Shown here piece by piece: positions 42,568 to 52,324 of a stretch of DNA of 64,000 nucleotides. How positions within the stretch are numbered: the stretch's first letter is position 1; every line of letters begins with the position of its first letter. The notes beneath the pieces were generated by a model. The model was not told the origin of the DNA, did no database searches, and saw nothing but the letters and a program-made list of their open reading frames with translations. Source of the stretch: BOG-908 sp963692875 (GTDB lineage Bacteria > Pseudomonadota > Alphaproteobacteria > Acetobacterales > Acetobacteraceae); assembly GCA_965198755.1 (NCBI GenBank), contig OZ240673.1, forward strand, positions 2,480,001-2,544,000, given 5' to 3'. The position numbers were made by a program, and so were the translations under genes.

Positions 42568-45543
42568 ATGCAGACCGCCGACGATCTGGACACCCTCTGC
42601 GCCCAGGATGCCTTCATCTCCCGCCACATCGGTCCCAGCGAGACCGACATCCTGGCCATGCTCCGGACCGTCGGCGCCACCTCGCTGGACGAGCTGGTGT
42701 CTCGCACCATCCCGCCCGGCATCCGTGCCGAGCGCGCGATCGACCTGCCGCCGCCCGCCGACGAGGCCGCGGTGCTGGCCGAACTGGCCGCCCTGGCTGC
42801 GCAGAACGACAGCCGCACCAAAAGCCTGATCGGCTGCGGCTACCACAACACCCACACGCCGCCGGTCATCCTGCGCAACGTGCTGGAGAACCCCGGCTGG
42901 TACACCGCCTACACCCCCTACCAGGCCGAGATCGCCCAAGGCCGCCTGGAAGCCCTGCTCAACTTCCAGACCGCCATCGCCGACCTCACCGGCCTGCCGA
43001 TCGCCAACGCCTCCCTGCTGGACGAAGCCACCGCCGCGGCCGAAGCCGTCTCGCTGGCCCACGCCGTCTGCCGCACCGGCTCGACTGCCATCGCGGTGGC
43101 AACCGACCTGCACCCGCAGACCCGCGCCGTGCTCGCCACCCGCGCCCGCCCGCTCGGCTGGACCCTGGTGGATGTGGCTCCGAACGACACGGCCGCCATC
43201 GGCGCCGCCAACCCGTTCGCCCTGGTCCTGCAATACCCCGGCACCACCGGCGCCATCCGCCCGCTGCACACCGAGATCGCCGCCGCCCACGAGGCAGGTG
43301 CGCTGGCCATCGTGGCGGCCGACCCGCTCAGCCTGGCCGTGCTCACCCCGCCCGGCGAGATGGGGGCGGACGTGGTCGTCGGCTCAACCCAGCGCTTCGG
43401 CGTGCCGATGGGCTTTGGCGGCCCGCACGCTGCCTTCTTCGCCACCACGGAGGCCCACCGCCGCCAGGTCCCCGGCCGCATCGTCGGCCGCAGCATCGAC
43501 GCTGCATCCAACCCCGCCCTGCGCTTGGCCCTGCAGACCCGCGAGCAGCACATCCGACGCGAAAAGGCGACCAGCAACATCTGCACCGCCCAGGTGCTGC
43601 TCGCGGTCGTTGCCGGCTTCTACGCCGTCTGGCACGGCCCGGCCGGCCTGCTGCGCATCGCCCGCCGCGTGAACCTGATGGCTCGCCTGCTCGCCACCGC
43701 CGCCACCGGCGCCGGCTACAAGCTGCGTCACGACGACTTCTTCGACACCATCACTCTCGGTCTTGGCACCGCCGAGATCGACGTCGGCCAAACTGGCGCG
43801 TCCCAAGCTGGCGCGGCCCAAGCTGGCGCGGCCCAAGCTGGCACACCTCGGACGGGCACTCACCAAGCCGCCACCAGAACCGACGCCCTGGTGGCCCGCG
43901 CGCTCGACGCCGGCTTTAACCTCCGCCGCGTCGACGCGACGTCGGTCGCCATCTCGCTGGACGAGACCGTCACGCGCGACGAACTCACCCGCCTCTGCGC
44001 CCTGTTCGACGCAGCGCCCGGCACCGCTGCCCCGTCCATACCCGCCGCTCTCACCCGCGCCAGCCAGTATCTGACCCACCCGGTCTTCACCGCCCACCAC
44101 GCCGAACACGCGATGCTGCGCTACCTCAAGCGCCTCGAGGACCAGGACGTCGCACTGAACCGCGGCATGATCCCGCTCGGCTCCTGCACCATGAAGCTGA
44201 ACGCTACCGCCGAGATGCTGCCGATCACCTGGCCGGGCTTCGCCAACATCCACCCTTTCGCCCCGCCCGAGCAGACGCGCGGCTATGCCACCCTGATCGG
44301 AAACCTTTCCGCCTGGCTCGCGCGCGTCACCGGCTTTCACAGCGTCAGCCTGCAGCCCAACGCCGGCAGCCAGGGCGAGTACGCCGGCCTGCTCGCCATC
44401 CGCGCCTACCACGCGGCACGCGGCGATGCGGACCGCCTGACCTGCCTGATCCCCAGCAGCGCGCACGGCACCAACCCCGCCAGCGCGGCGATGGCCGGCC
44501 TGCGCATCGTCGTCGTCGGTTGCGACCGCGAGGGCAACATCGACCTGCCCGACCTGCGCGCCAAAGCCGAAAGACACGCGCACACCCTGGCCGCCCTGAT
44601 GGTCACCTACCCCAGCACCCACGGCGTCTTCGAGGCCGGCATCGCCGAGATCTGCGACATCGTCCACGCCCATGGCGGCCAGGTCTACATGGACGGCGCC
44701 AACCTCAACGCCCAGCTCGGCCTGACCAGCCCAGGCCGCATCGGCGCCGACGTCTGCCACCTCAACCTGCACAAGACTTTCTGCATCCCGCATGGCGGCG
44801 GCGGCCCCGGCGTGGGCCCGATCGGGGTGGCCGAACACCTGGCACCCTACCTCCCCAACCACGAGCAACGCACCGACGCAGGCCCCGCCACCGGCATCGG
44901 CCCGGTCAGCGCCGCCCCGTTCGGCAGCGCCTCCATCCTGCCGATCAGCTACGCCTACATCCGCCTGATGGGTCCCGCCGGGCTGAGGCGCGCCACCGAG
45001 GTGGCCATCCTCAACGCCAACTACATCGCCGCCCGCCTCGCCCCGCACTTCCCCATCCTCTACCGCGGCGAGAACGGCACCGTCGCCCACGAATGCATCC
45101 TGGATTGCCGCGGCTTCGTGCAATCCGCCGCCATCCAGGTCGAAGACATCGCCAAGCGCCTGCAGGATTACGGCTTCCACGCGCCCACCATGTCCTGGCC
45201 CGTGCCAGGCACGCTGATGGTGGAGCCCACCGAGAGCGAGCCCCGCGCCGAGATCGACCGCTTCTGCGACGCCATGATCGCCGTTCGCGCCGAGATCGCC
45301 GCCATCGAATCCGGCACCGCCGACCGCACCGACAACCCGCTCCGCCACGCGCCGCACACGGCGGCCGAGGTCACCGCGTCCACCTGGCGCCACGCCTACA
45401 CCCGCGAACAGGCGGCATATCCCGCGGGCAGTCACGCGGCGAAGTTCTGGCCGCCGGTCAAGCGCGTGGACAACGCTTACGGTGACCGCAACCTGGCGTG
45501 CACGTGCGCGCCGCTGCAGAGCTACGCAGAGGCGGCGGAGTAG
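42568..45543 (+). CDS. gcvP: Glycine dehydrogenase (decarboxylating), P protein
   Basis: A 991-residue fused P protein (both halves in one chain). The PLP lysine is Lys736 in HLNLHKTFCIPHGGGGPG. N-terminal half markers are FISRHIGPSETDILAMLRTV and LIGCGYHNTHTPPVILRNVL. At residues 407-426 the chain carries an imperfect fourfold repeat of the five-residue unit (A/S)QAGA encoded by 15-bp repeats, an addition at the junction between the two halves. It decarboxylates glycine. Last gene of the operon. Confidence 0.95.
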   Translation: MQTADDLDTLCAQDAFISRHIGPSETDILAMLRTVGATSLDELVSRTIPPGIRAERAIDLPPPADEAAVLAELAALAAQNDSRTKSLIGCGYHNTHTPPVILRNVLENPGWYTAYTPYQAEIAQGRLEALLNFQTAIADLTGLPIANASLLDEATAAAEAVSLAHAVCRTGSTAIAVATDLHPQTRAVLATRARPLGWTLVDVAPNDTAAIGAANPFALVLQYPGTTGAIRPLHTEIAAAHEAGALAIVAADPLSLAVLTPPGEMGADVVVGSTQRFGVPMGFGGPHAAFFATTEAHRRQVPGRIVGRSIDAASNPALRLALQTREQHIRREKATSNICTAQVLLAVVAGFYAVWHGPAGLLRIARRVNLMARLLATAATGAGYKLRHDDFFDTITLGLGTAEIDVGQTGASQAGAAQAGAAQAGTPRTGTHQAATRTDALVARALDAGFNLRRVDATSVAISLDETVTRDELTRLCALFDAAPGTAAPSIPAALTRASQYLTHPVFTAHHAEHAMLRYLKRLEDQDVALNRGMIPLGSCTMKLNATAEMLPITWPGFANIHPFAPPEQTRGYATLIGNLSAWLARVTGFHSVSLQPNAGSQGEYAGLLAIRAYHAARGDADRLTCLIPSSAHGTNPASAAMAGLRIVVVGCDREGNIDLPDLRAKAERHAHTLAALMVTYPSTHGVFEAGIAEICDIVHAHGGQVYMDGANLNAQLGLTSPGRIGADVCHLNLHKTFCIPHGGGGPGVGPIGVAEHLAPYLPNHEQRTDAGPATGIGPVSAAPFGSASILPISYAYIRLMGPAGLRRATEVAILNANYIAARLAPHFPILYRGENGTVAHECILDCRGFVQSAAIQVEDIAKRLQDYGFHAPTMSWPVPGTLMVEPTESEPRAEIDRFCDAMIAVRAEIAAIESGTADRTDNPLRHAPHTAAEVTASTWRHAYTREQAAYPAGSHAAKFWPPVKRVDNAYGDRNLACTCAPLQSYAEAAE
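43786..43845 (+). repeat. 15-bp tandem repeat inside gcvP
   Basis: Four in-frame units of the type GCCCAAGCTGGCGCG (first and last are variants). They encode QTGAS/QAGAA-type units in a surface linker. Copy-number change would keep the frame. Confidence 0.85.
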
Positions 45544-45668
45544 ACCGCTGTGGGAGTGAGCCTAGCCATTAGGCAGACCTAACCGGCAAGGCGCTGAGAC
45601 AACCAAGGTGGCTCGGCGTACTGCCCGCATCACGAAACATCACAGAGTGGCCTAAAATACAAAGCGGA

Positions 45669-45816
45669 GAAAGCGAGGTCTTCTTTTTCGAGTAAAAGAA
45701 GCAAAAAGCTTTTGTCCCCCAAGGCTCGTCCAGTTGAACCGTATCGTTCAACCGTCCGCGACAGCAGGTCCAAAAGTTTTGTGCCTCTTTTTTTCAAAAA
45801 AGCAGGCCTTCCTTCC
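45669..45816. repeat. Cloverleaf element between gcvP and the dehydrogenase gene
   Basis: Copy with left arm CTTC-T5-CGAGTA4-GAAG and imperfect right arm (CCTC-T7-CA6-GCAGG). The inner stem is CAAAAAGCTTTTG / CAAAAGTTTTGTG. The minus-strand dehydrogenase stop TAA directly joins it (TAAGGAAGG). Confidence 0.85.
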
Positions 45817-46911
45817 TTACGCTTCCTCGTTCTTCAACGACGCCATGTCGATCACATACCGAAACCGCACGTCGCCCTTCACCACTTCCTTGTAGGCGTG
45901 GTTGATCTCCTGGATCGGGATCACCTGCACGTCCGGCCCCACGCCGTGCTCGGCGCAGAAATCCAGCACTTCCTGCGTGTCGGCGATGCTGCCGATCAGC
46001 GAGCCGGCCACCCGCTTGCGGTGGAACGCCACCTCCTGGTTGTTCACCCCGGCCATCGGCTCCAGCGCGCCGACGATCACCAGCGTGCAGTCACGCTTCA
46101 GCAGCTCGACGAACGGGTTCACGTCGTGCTTTTCCGGCACCGTGCTCAGCATGAAGTCGAAGCTGCTCTTCAGCGCCTTCATCGCCGCGGAGTCACTCTC
46201 CAGCACCACCGTCACGCCCAGCCGGGCTCCCTCCTCCAGCTTCTCCTTGCTGCGGGTGAACACCGTCACCTCGGCGCCCATCGCGTGCGCCAGCTTGGCG
46301 GCCATGTCGCCTAAGCCGCCGAACCCGATGATGCCCACCTTGTCGCCCGCCTTCACGCCCCAGTGCTTCATCGGCGAGTAGGTCGTCACTCCCGCGCACA
46401 GGATGGGTGCTGCCACTTCCGGCTTCAGCGTGGAGGGGATCTTCAGCACGAAGTCCTCTGCCACCACCACGGCGGCCGAGTAGCCGCCGAACGTGTTATC
46501 CCGTCCGTAGCTGTTCTTGCCGTCGGGCGACTTCTTCGCCGGCACCATCGGGCCGTTGTAGGTAGCAAGCCAGCTGTTCGGCCCCTCGCAGTAGTTCTCC
46601 TCGTGCGACGTGCAGGGTTCGCAGTGCCGGCAGCTGTCGATCATGCATCCGACGCCCACCATGTCGCCCACCTTGTGGCGGCTGACGCCGGCGCCGGCGC
46701 GCGAGACGCGGCCCACCACCTCGTGCCCCGGCATGCAGGGATACACCGTGTTGCCCCACTCGTTGCGGACCTGGTGGATGTCGGAGTGGCAGACGCCGCA
46801 GAACAGTACCTCGATCTCCACCTCGTTGGGGCGCGGGTCCTCGCGCTCGATGGTGGTGTGCTTGAGGTTGCTGAAGGAATGGTTGGCGGCGTAACCGGCG
46901 ACTGTCGGCAT
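45817..46911 (-). CDS. Zinc-dependent NADP alcohol/aldehyde dehydrogenase (YahK type)
   Basis: A 364-residue medium-chain dehydrogenase. Catalytic zinc ligands are in CGVCHSDIHQVRNEWG and PGHEVVGRV; structural zinc cysteines in CMIDSCRHCEPCTSHEENYC; the cofactor loop is IIGFGGLGDMAAKLAHAMGA. The pattern fits the cinnamyl-alcohol dehydrogenase branch, which reduces a wide range of aldehydes. Start ATG 46911 is chosen over an upstream in-frame start because the family begins just there. It stands alone between cloverleaf elements. Confidence 0.88.
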   Translation of the reverse strand: MPTVAGYAANHSFSNLKHTTIEREDPRPNEVEIEVLFCGVCHSDIHQVRNEWGNTVYPCMPGHEVVGRVSRAGAGVSRHKVGDMVGVGCMIDSCRHCEPCTSHEENYCEGPNSWLATYNGPMVPAKKSPDGKNSYGRDNTFGGYSAAVVVAEDFVLKIPSTLKPEVAAPILCAGVTTYSPMKHWGVKAGDKVGIIGFGGLGDMAAKLAHAMGAEVTVFTRSKEKLEEGARLGVTVVLESDSAAMKALKSSFDFMLSTVPEKHDVNPFVELLKRDCTLVIVGALEPMAGVNNQEVAFHRKRVAGSLIGSIADTQEVLDFCAEHGVGPDVQVIPIQEINHAYKEVVKGDVRFRYVIDMASLKNEEA

Positions 46912-47033
46912 GCTGAGGCTCCTCGTGCGATGGACCAGGTGTCGGGTGAGTGGCCGCCTTACGGGCAGCGCCCTTGCTGGTTGCCAAGGCGCGTGTTCAC
47001 GCTTGCCGTGCGCCGTCGTGGCGCAGGCCGTAG

Positions 47034-47148
47034 CGAGGCAAGCCAACCAAAAAACTTTTGTTTCCTGAAGCTCTCGCGCAGAACCATCGCGATAGCAGGG
47101 ACAAAAGCCTTTTGCTGCTTTGTTTTAAAAAAGCAGGCCTTGCTTTCT
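47034..47148. repeat. Cloverleaf element, left hairpin reduced
   Basis: The right half (CAAAAGCCTTTTGCTGC-T, hairpin and GCAGGCCTTGCTTTC) is intact. The left arm is cut down to GGCAAGCCAACC before AAAAAACTTTTG, so the left hairpin is lost. Confidence 0.75.
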
Positions 47149-47201
47149 GCCCAGACCCCAAGTCAGACGCCCTGACCTCAGGAACTGTCGCGCGTTGGCG
47201 G

Positions 47202-48643
47202 TCAGGGCGTCAGCCTGAGCACCGTCATGCTCCAGGGCTGCAGCGTGACGATGACCGGCAACGATCGCTGGCCAAGCCGCGAATGGCTAGGCCTGGCCCA
47301 GACGTTGTTCTGCGACTGGTCGTAGAGCGCCTTGTCGTAGGTATCGATCAGCACCGACGACACGTTCGCCACACCGTCCACGCTGACGGCGACCGGCAAC
47401 GTGGACGTCTGGTCCAGGTTGAACAGCATCAGCGCCGTGCCCGTCCCGTGTGTCAGCGCATAGGCGCGCAGGTTTGCGCTGCTGCCGCCGAGCGTCGTGC
47501 CCAGCACGTGCTCGCCGGTGTCCGCCACGAGTGCCGCGAGCGCGAAGGCACGCGCCGTCGGCAGCGGCGTACCGGCAGGCACCGCGGTCGCGCTCGAGCA
47601 GCCGTATTCCGGGGTGCCGTCCGAGAACACCATGTAACCGCCGAAATTCTGCCAGCCGTACAGCGCGGACGAGAAATTGCCGTTGCTCGAATCCGCGCAG
47701 CCGCCGAAGCCGAGCCACCAGGTCGCGCGGGCGATCCCGTCGTTCATCATCTCGCCCAGCACCTGACCGGCGAAGAGGGACTGGGTGATGGACGAGGTCT
47801 GCTTGCCCGGGTTGTAGGACACCGAGCCAAGCTCGCCGACCATGATCGGCGTGCTGGCGTGCCCGGCCGAGGCGAGCTCGCCCTTCAGCGCGTTGATCTG
47901 CGTCGTGAAGTCCTGCGGCGCCTGGGTGAGCAGGTAGCTGTCGCTCTCCTCCCCGGGCTGCTGCGCGTACCAGTGATACTCGACGAAGTCGTATTTCGCC
48001 TGGGCGAGCACGGTCGGGTCCCAGGCGGGCTGCCAGCCCGGATTGACGACCACGCCGATCTTTGCCGACGCGTTGGCCGCCTTCATCGCCGGGTAGAACC
48101 CCGTGGCGACCGCGCTGGCATAGGTGGTGGCGTCGTGCTCGGCGCTGTGCAGGTCGTACTCCCAGGAGCCGTAAACCTCGTTGCCGACCGTCCAGTGGCT
48201 CACGGCGTCGCCCTGGGACTTGGCGTAGGCCACCCAGCCGGCCGCCTCGGACGGATCACCGCCGGCGTTGCACGCGGCGTTTGACCCGTAGTTCACGGTC
48301 ACCGCCAAGTCGAGCTTGTCGGGCTTGACCACGCTGGCCACGAAACTGGCGAAATCCCCGCCGCTGGCGAGGTATTCGCCGTCGCAGCCGGTGTTGCCCT
48401 GCCAGTGGAACTCGTCGGAGGCCGAGCCCCCCGGCCAGCGCACCGCGCGCACGTGCCCCTGCGAGAGGGCGGTAGCTATAACTGTCTGGGTCTGGTCCAG
48501 TTGGCCATGTTCATGCCGAGCAGCTTGTTCGTCACGACGGCGCCCGGCTGAGACGGATGGACGGCTATGGACGCAGTCTGTGCGAACGCCCGCGGCGCCA
48601 CCGCGCACAGGCAAGATGCTAGCCAGGCAACGCGCGTGTTCAT
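47202..48643 (-). pseudogene. Secreted clan GH-A glycosidase, frameshifted
   Basis: The reading frame begins at ATG 48643 with a signal peptide (NTRVAWLASCLCAVAPRAFA) and runs VVTNKLLGMNMANW before hitting TAG at 48478-48476. The rest of the protein is in another frame from about 48505 down to 47202: QTQTVIATALSQGHVRAVRW, catalytic pair VGNEVYGSW (acid/base) and IMVGELGSVSY (nucleophile). The two parts join at the codons after ANW. It resembles arabinofuranosidase-like families GH39/GH51. Either a one-base loss inactivated the gene or the sequence has an error here. Confidence 0.65.
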
Positions 48644-48846
48644 CACCGCCAACCTTACAACTTTAAGCTGTATTAAGTTTTCAAGCGATAGAGGGTTTCA
48701 CGCTGCTCCGGGTATTGCAACATCGGGCGCGGAGCGACGATGGCGAGACGTGGCGCGTCGCAGGATGCTGTAAGCCGGCGCGCGCTGGCGTCCCTCGGCC
48801 TGCAGCCTTATGTGTGGCCCCCGCCCGCCACCGGAGCCGCCCACGC

Positions 48847-49644
48847 ATGCGCCACCTGACCACCTTGACCTGGTCCCTGTGCCCGTTGCTGGCGCTGTCA
48901 GCCGGCCCCGCCGCCCATGCCGCGCCGCTGGCCGCACACCACGCCGTCTACACCCTCACGCTGGACACCTCCAAGGAACAGAACGTGATGGCCGCCCACG
49001 GCACCATGGCCTACGACGTTACCGACACCTGCGCGGCCTGGACCACGTCGCAGCACCTGGTCATCGACATCACCAACAAGGACGGCCAGGACATCCACAT
49101 GGTCAACGACTACGCGACGTTGGAGACCAAGGACGGCATCCACCTCGACTTCCACACCAAGCAGGTCACCGACCAGGCCGTCACCGAGCAGCTCGACGGC
49201 ACCGCCACGCTGGAACGCTCCGGCGGCCGCGGCCAGGCGGACTACACCTCGCCGCAGAACAACAAGGTGCCGCTCCCCGAAGGCACCCTGCTGCCGATGG
49301 CCCACACCAACGCCCTGCTGGACGCCGCCATGGCCGGCCGCAAATTCCTCTCCGTCCCGCTGTTCGACGGCAGCGGTGCCGACGGCGCCCAGGACACCTT
49401 CGTCACCATCGAGACCTGGCACCCACCGGCGCCGCAGAAATGGGCGGCGCTGTCCACCCTGCCGTCCGGCCGGGTGCACATCTCCTTCTTCAACCGCGAT
49501 ACCGCGGCGGAGACCCCGGACTACGAGATCGGCATGACCTACTTCGCCAACGGCGTCGCCGACCAGCTTGCGATGAATTTTGGTGACTTCCAGATGAATG
49601 GTAAGCTCGACCAGCTTGACATCCACGGCGCCCCACATTGCTGA
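48847..49644 (+). CDS. eipB: Cell envelope integrity protein EipB (DUF1849)
   Basis: A 265-residue periplasmic protein starting at ATG 48847, with signal peptide TTLTWSLCPLLALSAGPAAH ending near AHA. The mature protein begins LAAHHAVYTLTLDTSK, then AHGTMAYDVTDTCAAWTTSQ and LPEGTLLPMAHTNALLDAAM, with SVPLFDGSGADG; these match the beta-spiral family important for envelope stability in Brucella and relatives. It is divergent from the glycosidase gene. Confidence 0.7.
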   Translation: MRHLTTLTWSLCPLLALSAGPAAHAAPLAAHHAVYTLTLDTSKEQNVMAAHGTMAYDVTDTCAAWTTSQHLVIDITNKDGQDIHMVNDYATLETKDGIHLDFHTKQVTDQAVTEQLDGTATLERSGGRGQADYTSPQNNKVPLPEGTLLPMAHTNALLDAAMAGRKFLSVPLFDGSGADGAQDTFVTIETWHPPAPQKWAALSTLPSGRVHISFFNRDTAAETPDYEIGMTYFANGVADQLAMNFGDFQMNGKLDQLDIHGAPHC

Positions 49645-49728
49645 CATCAAACCATTGCGGTATCGTCATACTCATGCATTGCGCCACCGCCCTGCACCGT
49701 GCAGGACGAACGATCTGGTTTTGATGGT

Positions 49729-50022
49729 ATGTCAAACGCGACCTCTTCTCCAGCGGACCAGGAACGCTACAGCCGCAGATTGAGCGACAAGATCCAGGCC
49801 GCCTTCGACCACGCCTGCGAGGAGCAGGAGCTGCTGGTGGCAGCCGACCTGCTGACAACGCTGGAGCTGGTCCTGCTGCGCGTCGCCCCCTCCCCGGACC
49901 GCCGCGAAGCCATCGTCGCCCCCCTGATGGCCTCCCACGAGCGCCTGTGGCACCTGCGCACCACCCTGCAGCCCAGGCCAGCCCCGGAAGGCGAGCCAGA
50001 ACCCGAGGCCGAAGCGGAGTAA
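49729..50022 (+). CDS. Small conserved protein of unknown function
   Basis: A 97-residue helical protein from ATG 49729 (SADQ-type start MSNATSSPADQERYSRRLSD). It has a helical core (KIQAAFDHACEEQELLVAAD, then LLTTLELVLLRVAPSPDRRE) and an acidic tail (EPEPEAEAE). I do not recognise a family. The stop TAA is the first triplet of a cloverleaf element. Confidence 0.6.
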   Translation: MSNATSSPADQERYSRRLSDKIQAAFDHACEEQELLVAADLLTTLELVLLRVAPSPDRREAIVAPLMASHERLWHLRTTLQPRPAPEGEPEPEAEAE

Positions 50023-50110
50023 GCAAGCAGTTCTTTTTTGAAAAAAAGAACCAAAAAACTTTTGTCTCCTAGGCACCCGTCGCCTGAAAGGCGACGACAG
50101 CACCTGCAGA
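50020..50110. repeat. Cloverleaf element, left half
   Basis: TAAGCAAGCA and the GTTC-T6-GA7-GAAC hairpin, CAAAAAACTTTTG, then CGCCTGAAAGGCGACGACAGC. The right half is missing; a palindromic element of the second family starts near 50121 in its place. Confidence 0.85.
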
Positions 50111-50120
50111 CAATGTACAC

Positions 50121-50272
50121 GAGGTGCCTGCAAAACTTGGCCTGGTGAGTCGTCTGGCGTGCGTTTGCGAGCACCGGAGCGGAGTGGCCTCTATGGCCAT
50201 GAGCACCGGAGCACAGCAAACGCACGTCAGACGGCCGCCAGGGCGAGTTTGGCAGGCACCTCGCTGTTTGGC
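50121..50272. mobile_element. Palindromic MITE-like element, copy 2
   Basis: 152 bp with perfect inverted ends GAGGTGCCTGC / GCAGGCACCTC. Inside: CCTGGTGAGTCGTCTGGCG, direct repeats GAGCACCGGAG flanking a TGGCC-TCTA-TGGCCA hairpin, and CGGCCGCCAGGGCGAGTTT. The ends differ from the other copies but remain complementary to each other. Confidence 0.75.
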
Positions 50273-50304
50273 AGGCGCCTGGCCGGGGTGATAAGCGCGG
50301 GCGC

Positions 50305-52065
50305 ATGTCGGACGAGACCACCACGCGCGCCATGACGGCTCGGCTCTGGCGCGAGCACGTCGGCCACCACCGCGTCCGCCTGCTGGTCGTCCTGCTGCTG
50401 ACCGCCGTCATGGCGGGGCTCACCGCCGTCTACCCGGTGGTCATCCAGCGCGCGCTCAGCATGTTCGAGGCGCACGACAGCCGCATCCTCTACCAGATCC
50501 CCGCTTTGGTGGTGGCCATCACCACCGCCAAGGCCGCCGCCCAGTACGGCCAGACGGTGATGGTCCAGCAGCTCGTCCTCGTCGTCATCCGCGAGCTGCA
50601 GAACCGCATGTTCGCGCAACTGGTGCGCGCCGACCTCGCCCGCCTCGAGCGCGAAGCGCCGGCCGCGCTGGCCGCACGCTTCACCACGGACGCCGCCACC
50701 ATCCGTGAGGCGCTGATCCGCGCGGTCAACGCGGTGGGCGACGTGGTGACCGTGGTGGGCCTGGTCGGCACCATGGTCTACCTGGATTGGGAGTTCAGCC
50801 TGGTGGCCGCCTGCCTCTACCCGCTGGCGGCCCTGCCTATCCAGCGCGTCGGCAAGCGCGTCCGCCGTGCCTCCGGCGGCATGCAGGAGCGGATGGGCGA
50901 GACCGCCACGCTCCTACACGAGAGCTTCGCCCAGGCCCGCACCGTGCGCGCCTATCGGCTGGAGGAGGCCGAGAGCGCCCGCGCCGGTGTCATGTTCCAG
51001 TCGCTCTACCAGTCGCTGGTGCGGATGAACCGCAGCCGCGCCCGGGTGGACCCGTTCCTCGAGGTCCTCGGCGGCGCCGCGGTGGCCGCCGTGCTGGGCT
51101 TCGCCGGCTGGCGCGCGGCGCATGGCGGCGCCACGCTGGGCAATTTCACCGGCTTCGTCGCTGCCCTGCTGCTCGCCTCACGCCCGGTGCGGGCGCTGGG
51201 CGCGCTGAACTCGGCGCTGCAGGAAGGCATGGCCGGGCTGGTGCGGGTGTTCTCCGTGATCGACGAAGCCGCCACCATCCTGGACCGAGCGGACGCGCGG
51301 ACGTTGCCGCCGGGCCGCGGCCACCTCGCGTTCCGCCACGTGGGCTTCGTCTACCCGGACGGCCGTACCGGCCTGGACGGACTGAGCTTCGAGGCGACGC
51401 CCGGCCTGACCGTCGCCCTCGTGGGTGCGTCGGGCGCCGGCAAGTCCACCGCCCTGACCCTGATCCCACGCCTGAAGGACGTGACCAGCGGCGCCGTGCT
51501 GCTGGACGGTGCGGACGTCCGCAGCGTCACACTCGCCAGCCTGCGCGACGCCATCGCCTATGTCGGCCAGGACGTGCTGCTGTTCGACGACACCGTCGGC
51601 GCCAACATCCGCATGGGCCGCCCGCAGGCCATCGAGGCGGAGGTCTGGGACGCCGCCGAGGCCGCCTCTGCCGCCGACTTCATCCGCGCCCTGCCCTCCG
51701 GCCTGCACACGCGCGTGGGCACCGGCGGCGCCCTGCTATCGGGCGGCCAGCGCCAGCGCGTGGCCCTGGCGCGCGCCCTGCTGCGCAACCCGCGCATCCT
51801 GCTGCTGGACGAAGCCACCAGCGCGCTGGACGCCGAGAGCGAGGCCGCGGTGCAGACGGCACTCGCCCGGCTGCGCGCCGGCCGCACCACCATCATCGTC
51901 GCTCACCGCCTGTCCACCGTGCGCGACGCGGACCTCGTGGTCGCCATGGCGGACGGCCAGGCGTTCGAGCAGGGCACGCACGCGGAGCTGATGGCGCAAG
52001 ACGGGCTTTATGCGCGGCTGGTGCGCACGCAGGCGTTCAGCAACGAGCCGGTGCCGGCGCAGTAA
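50305..52065 (+). CDS. ABC exporter, fused permease-ATPase (MsbA-like)
   Basis: A 586-residue half-transporter. Six predicted membrane helices lie in the first 310 residues (LVVLLLTAVMAGLTAVYPVV is the first). The ATPase has Walker A VGASGAGKST near residue 373, Q-loop AYVGQDVLLFDD, signature LSGGQRQRVALARA, Walker B ILLLDEATSALD and His switch IIVAHRLS. It exports lipids or hydrophobic compounds as a dimer. It is followed by a cloverleaf element and a multidrug pump operon. Confidence 0.88.
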   Translation: MSDETTTRAMTARLWREHVGHHRVRLLVVLLLTAVMAGLTAVYPVVIQRALSMFEAHDSRILYQIPALVVAITTAKAAAQYGQTVMVQQLVLVVIRELQNRMFAQLVRADLARLEREAPAALAARFTTDAATIREALIRAVNAVGDVVTVVGLVGTMVYLDWEFSLVAACLYPLAALPIQRVGKRVRRASGGMQERMGETATLLHESFAQARTVRAYRLEEAESARAGVMFQSLYQSLVRMNRSRARVDPFLEVLGGAAVAAVLGFAGWRAAHGGATLGNFTGFVAALLLASRPVRALGALNSALQEGMAGLVRVFSVIDEAATILDRADARTLPPGRGHLAFRHVGFVYPDGRTGLDGLSFEATPGLTVALVGASGAGKSTALTLIPRLKDVTSGAVLLDGADVRSVTLASLRDAIAYVGQDVLLFDDTVGANIRMGRPQAIEAEVWDAAEAASAADFIRALPSGLHTRVGTGGALLSGGQRQRVALARALLRNPRILLLDEATSALDAESEAAVQTALARLRAGRTTIIVAHRLSTVRDADLVVAMADGQAFEQGTHAELMAQDGLYARLVRTQAFSNEPVPAQ

Positions 52066-52215
52066 GGAAGAAAGGCCTTCTTTTTCGAGAAAAAGAAGCA
52101 AAAAGCTTTTATCACGGCTGTCGCGGACAGCTGAAACACCACGCCTCAAAGGACCGGTCCCACGAGACCAAAAGTTTTTTGGTTCTTTTTTCAAAAAAGA
52201 ACTGCTTGCTTGCCT
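52066..52215. repeat. Cloverleaf element after the ABC exporter gene
   Basis: Complete copy in reverse apical orientation (GGCTGTCGCGGACAG at left). Left arm CTTC-T5-CGAGA5-GAAG, right arm GTTC-T6-CA6-GAAC. The exporter stop (TAAGGAAG) joins its left edge. Confidence 0.9.
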
Positions 52216-52287
52216 TGCCGACGGCGCGAGAAGCCAACCCCACTTGCCCCAGCGCCCGATCCGACTACTCTCAAATCTAGAAACCCG

Positions 52288-52308
52288 CTGACCGAACCGG
52301 TCGGTCAG
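52288..52308 (+). promoter_or_regulatory. TetR-type operator candidate
   Basis: A 21-bp near-perfect palindrome, CTGACCGAAC-C-GGTCGGTCAG, with one mismatch, 16 bp before the emrA-like start. The ACCGAC/GTCGGT half-site is of the kind bound by TetR regulators of efflux pumps. No tetR gene is seen next to it in this window. Confidence 0.6.
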
Positions 52309-52324
52309 AAGCCGCGAGACACAG

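Noticed and set aside
41092..43290. A 732-codon minus-strand frame across gcvT, gcvH and gcvP
   Set aside because: It mirrors three well-identified genes and shows only Gly/Gln/Val-rich low-complexity sequence.
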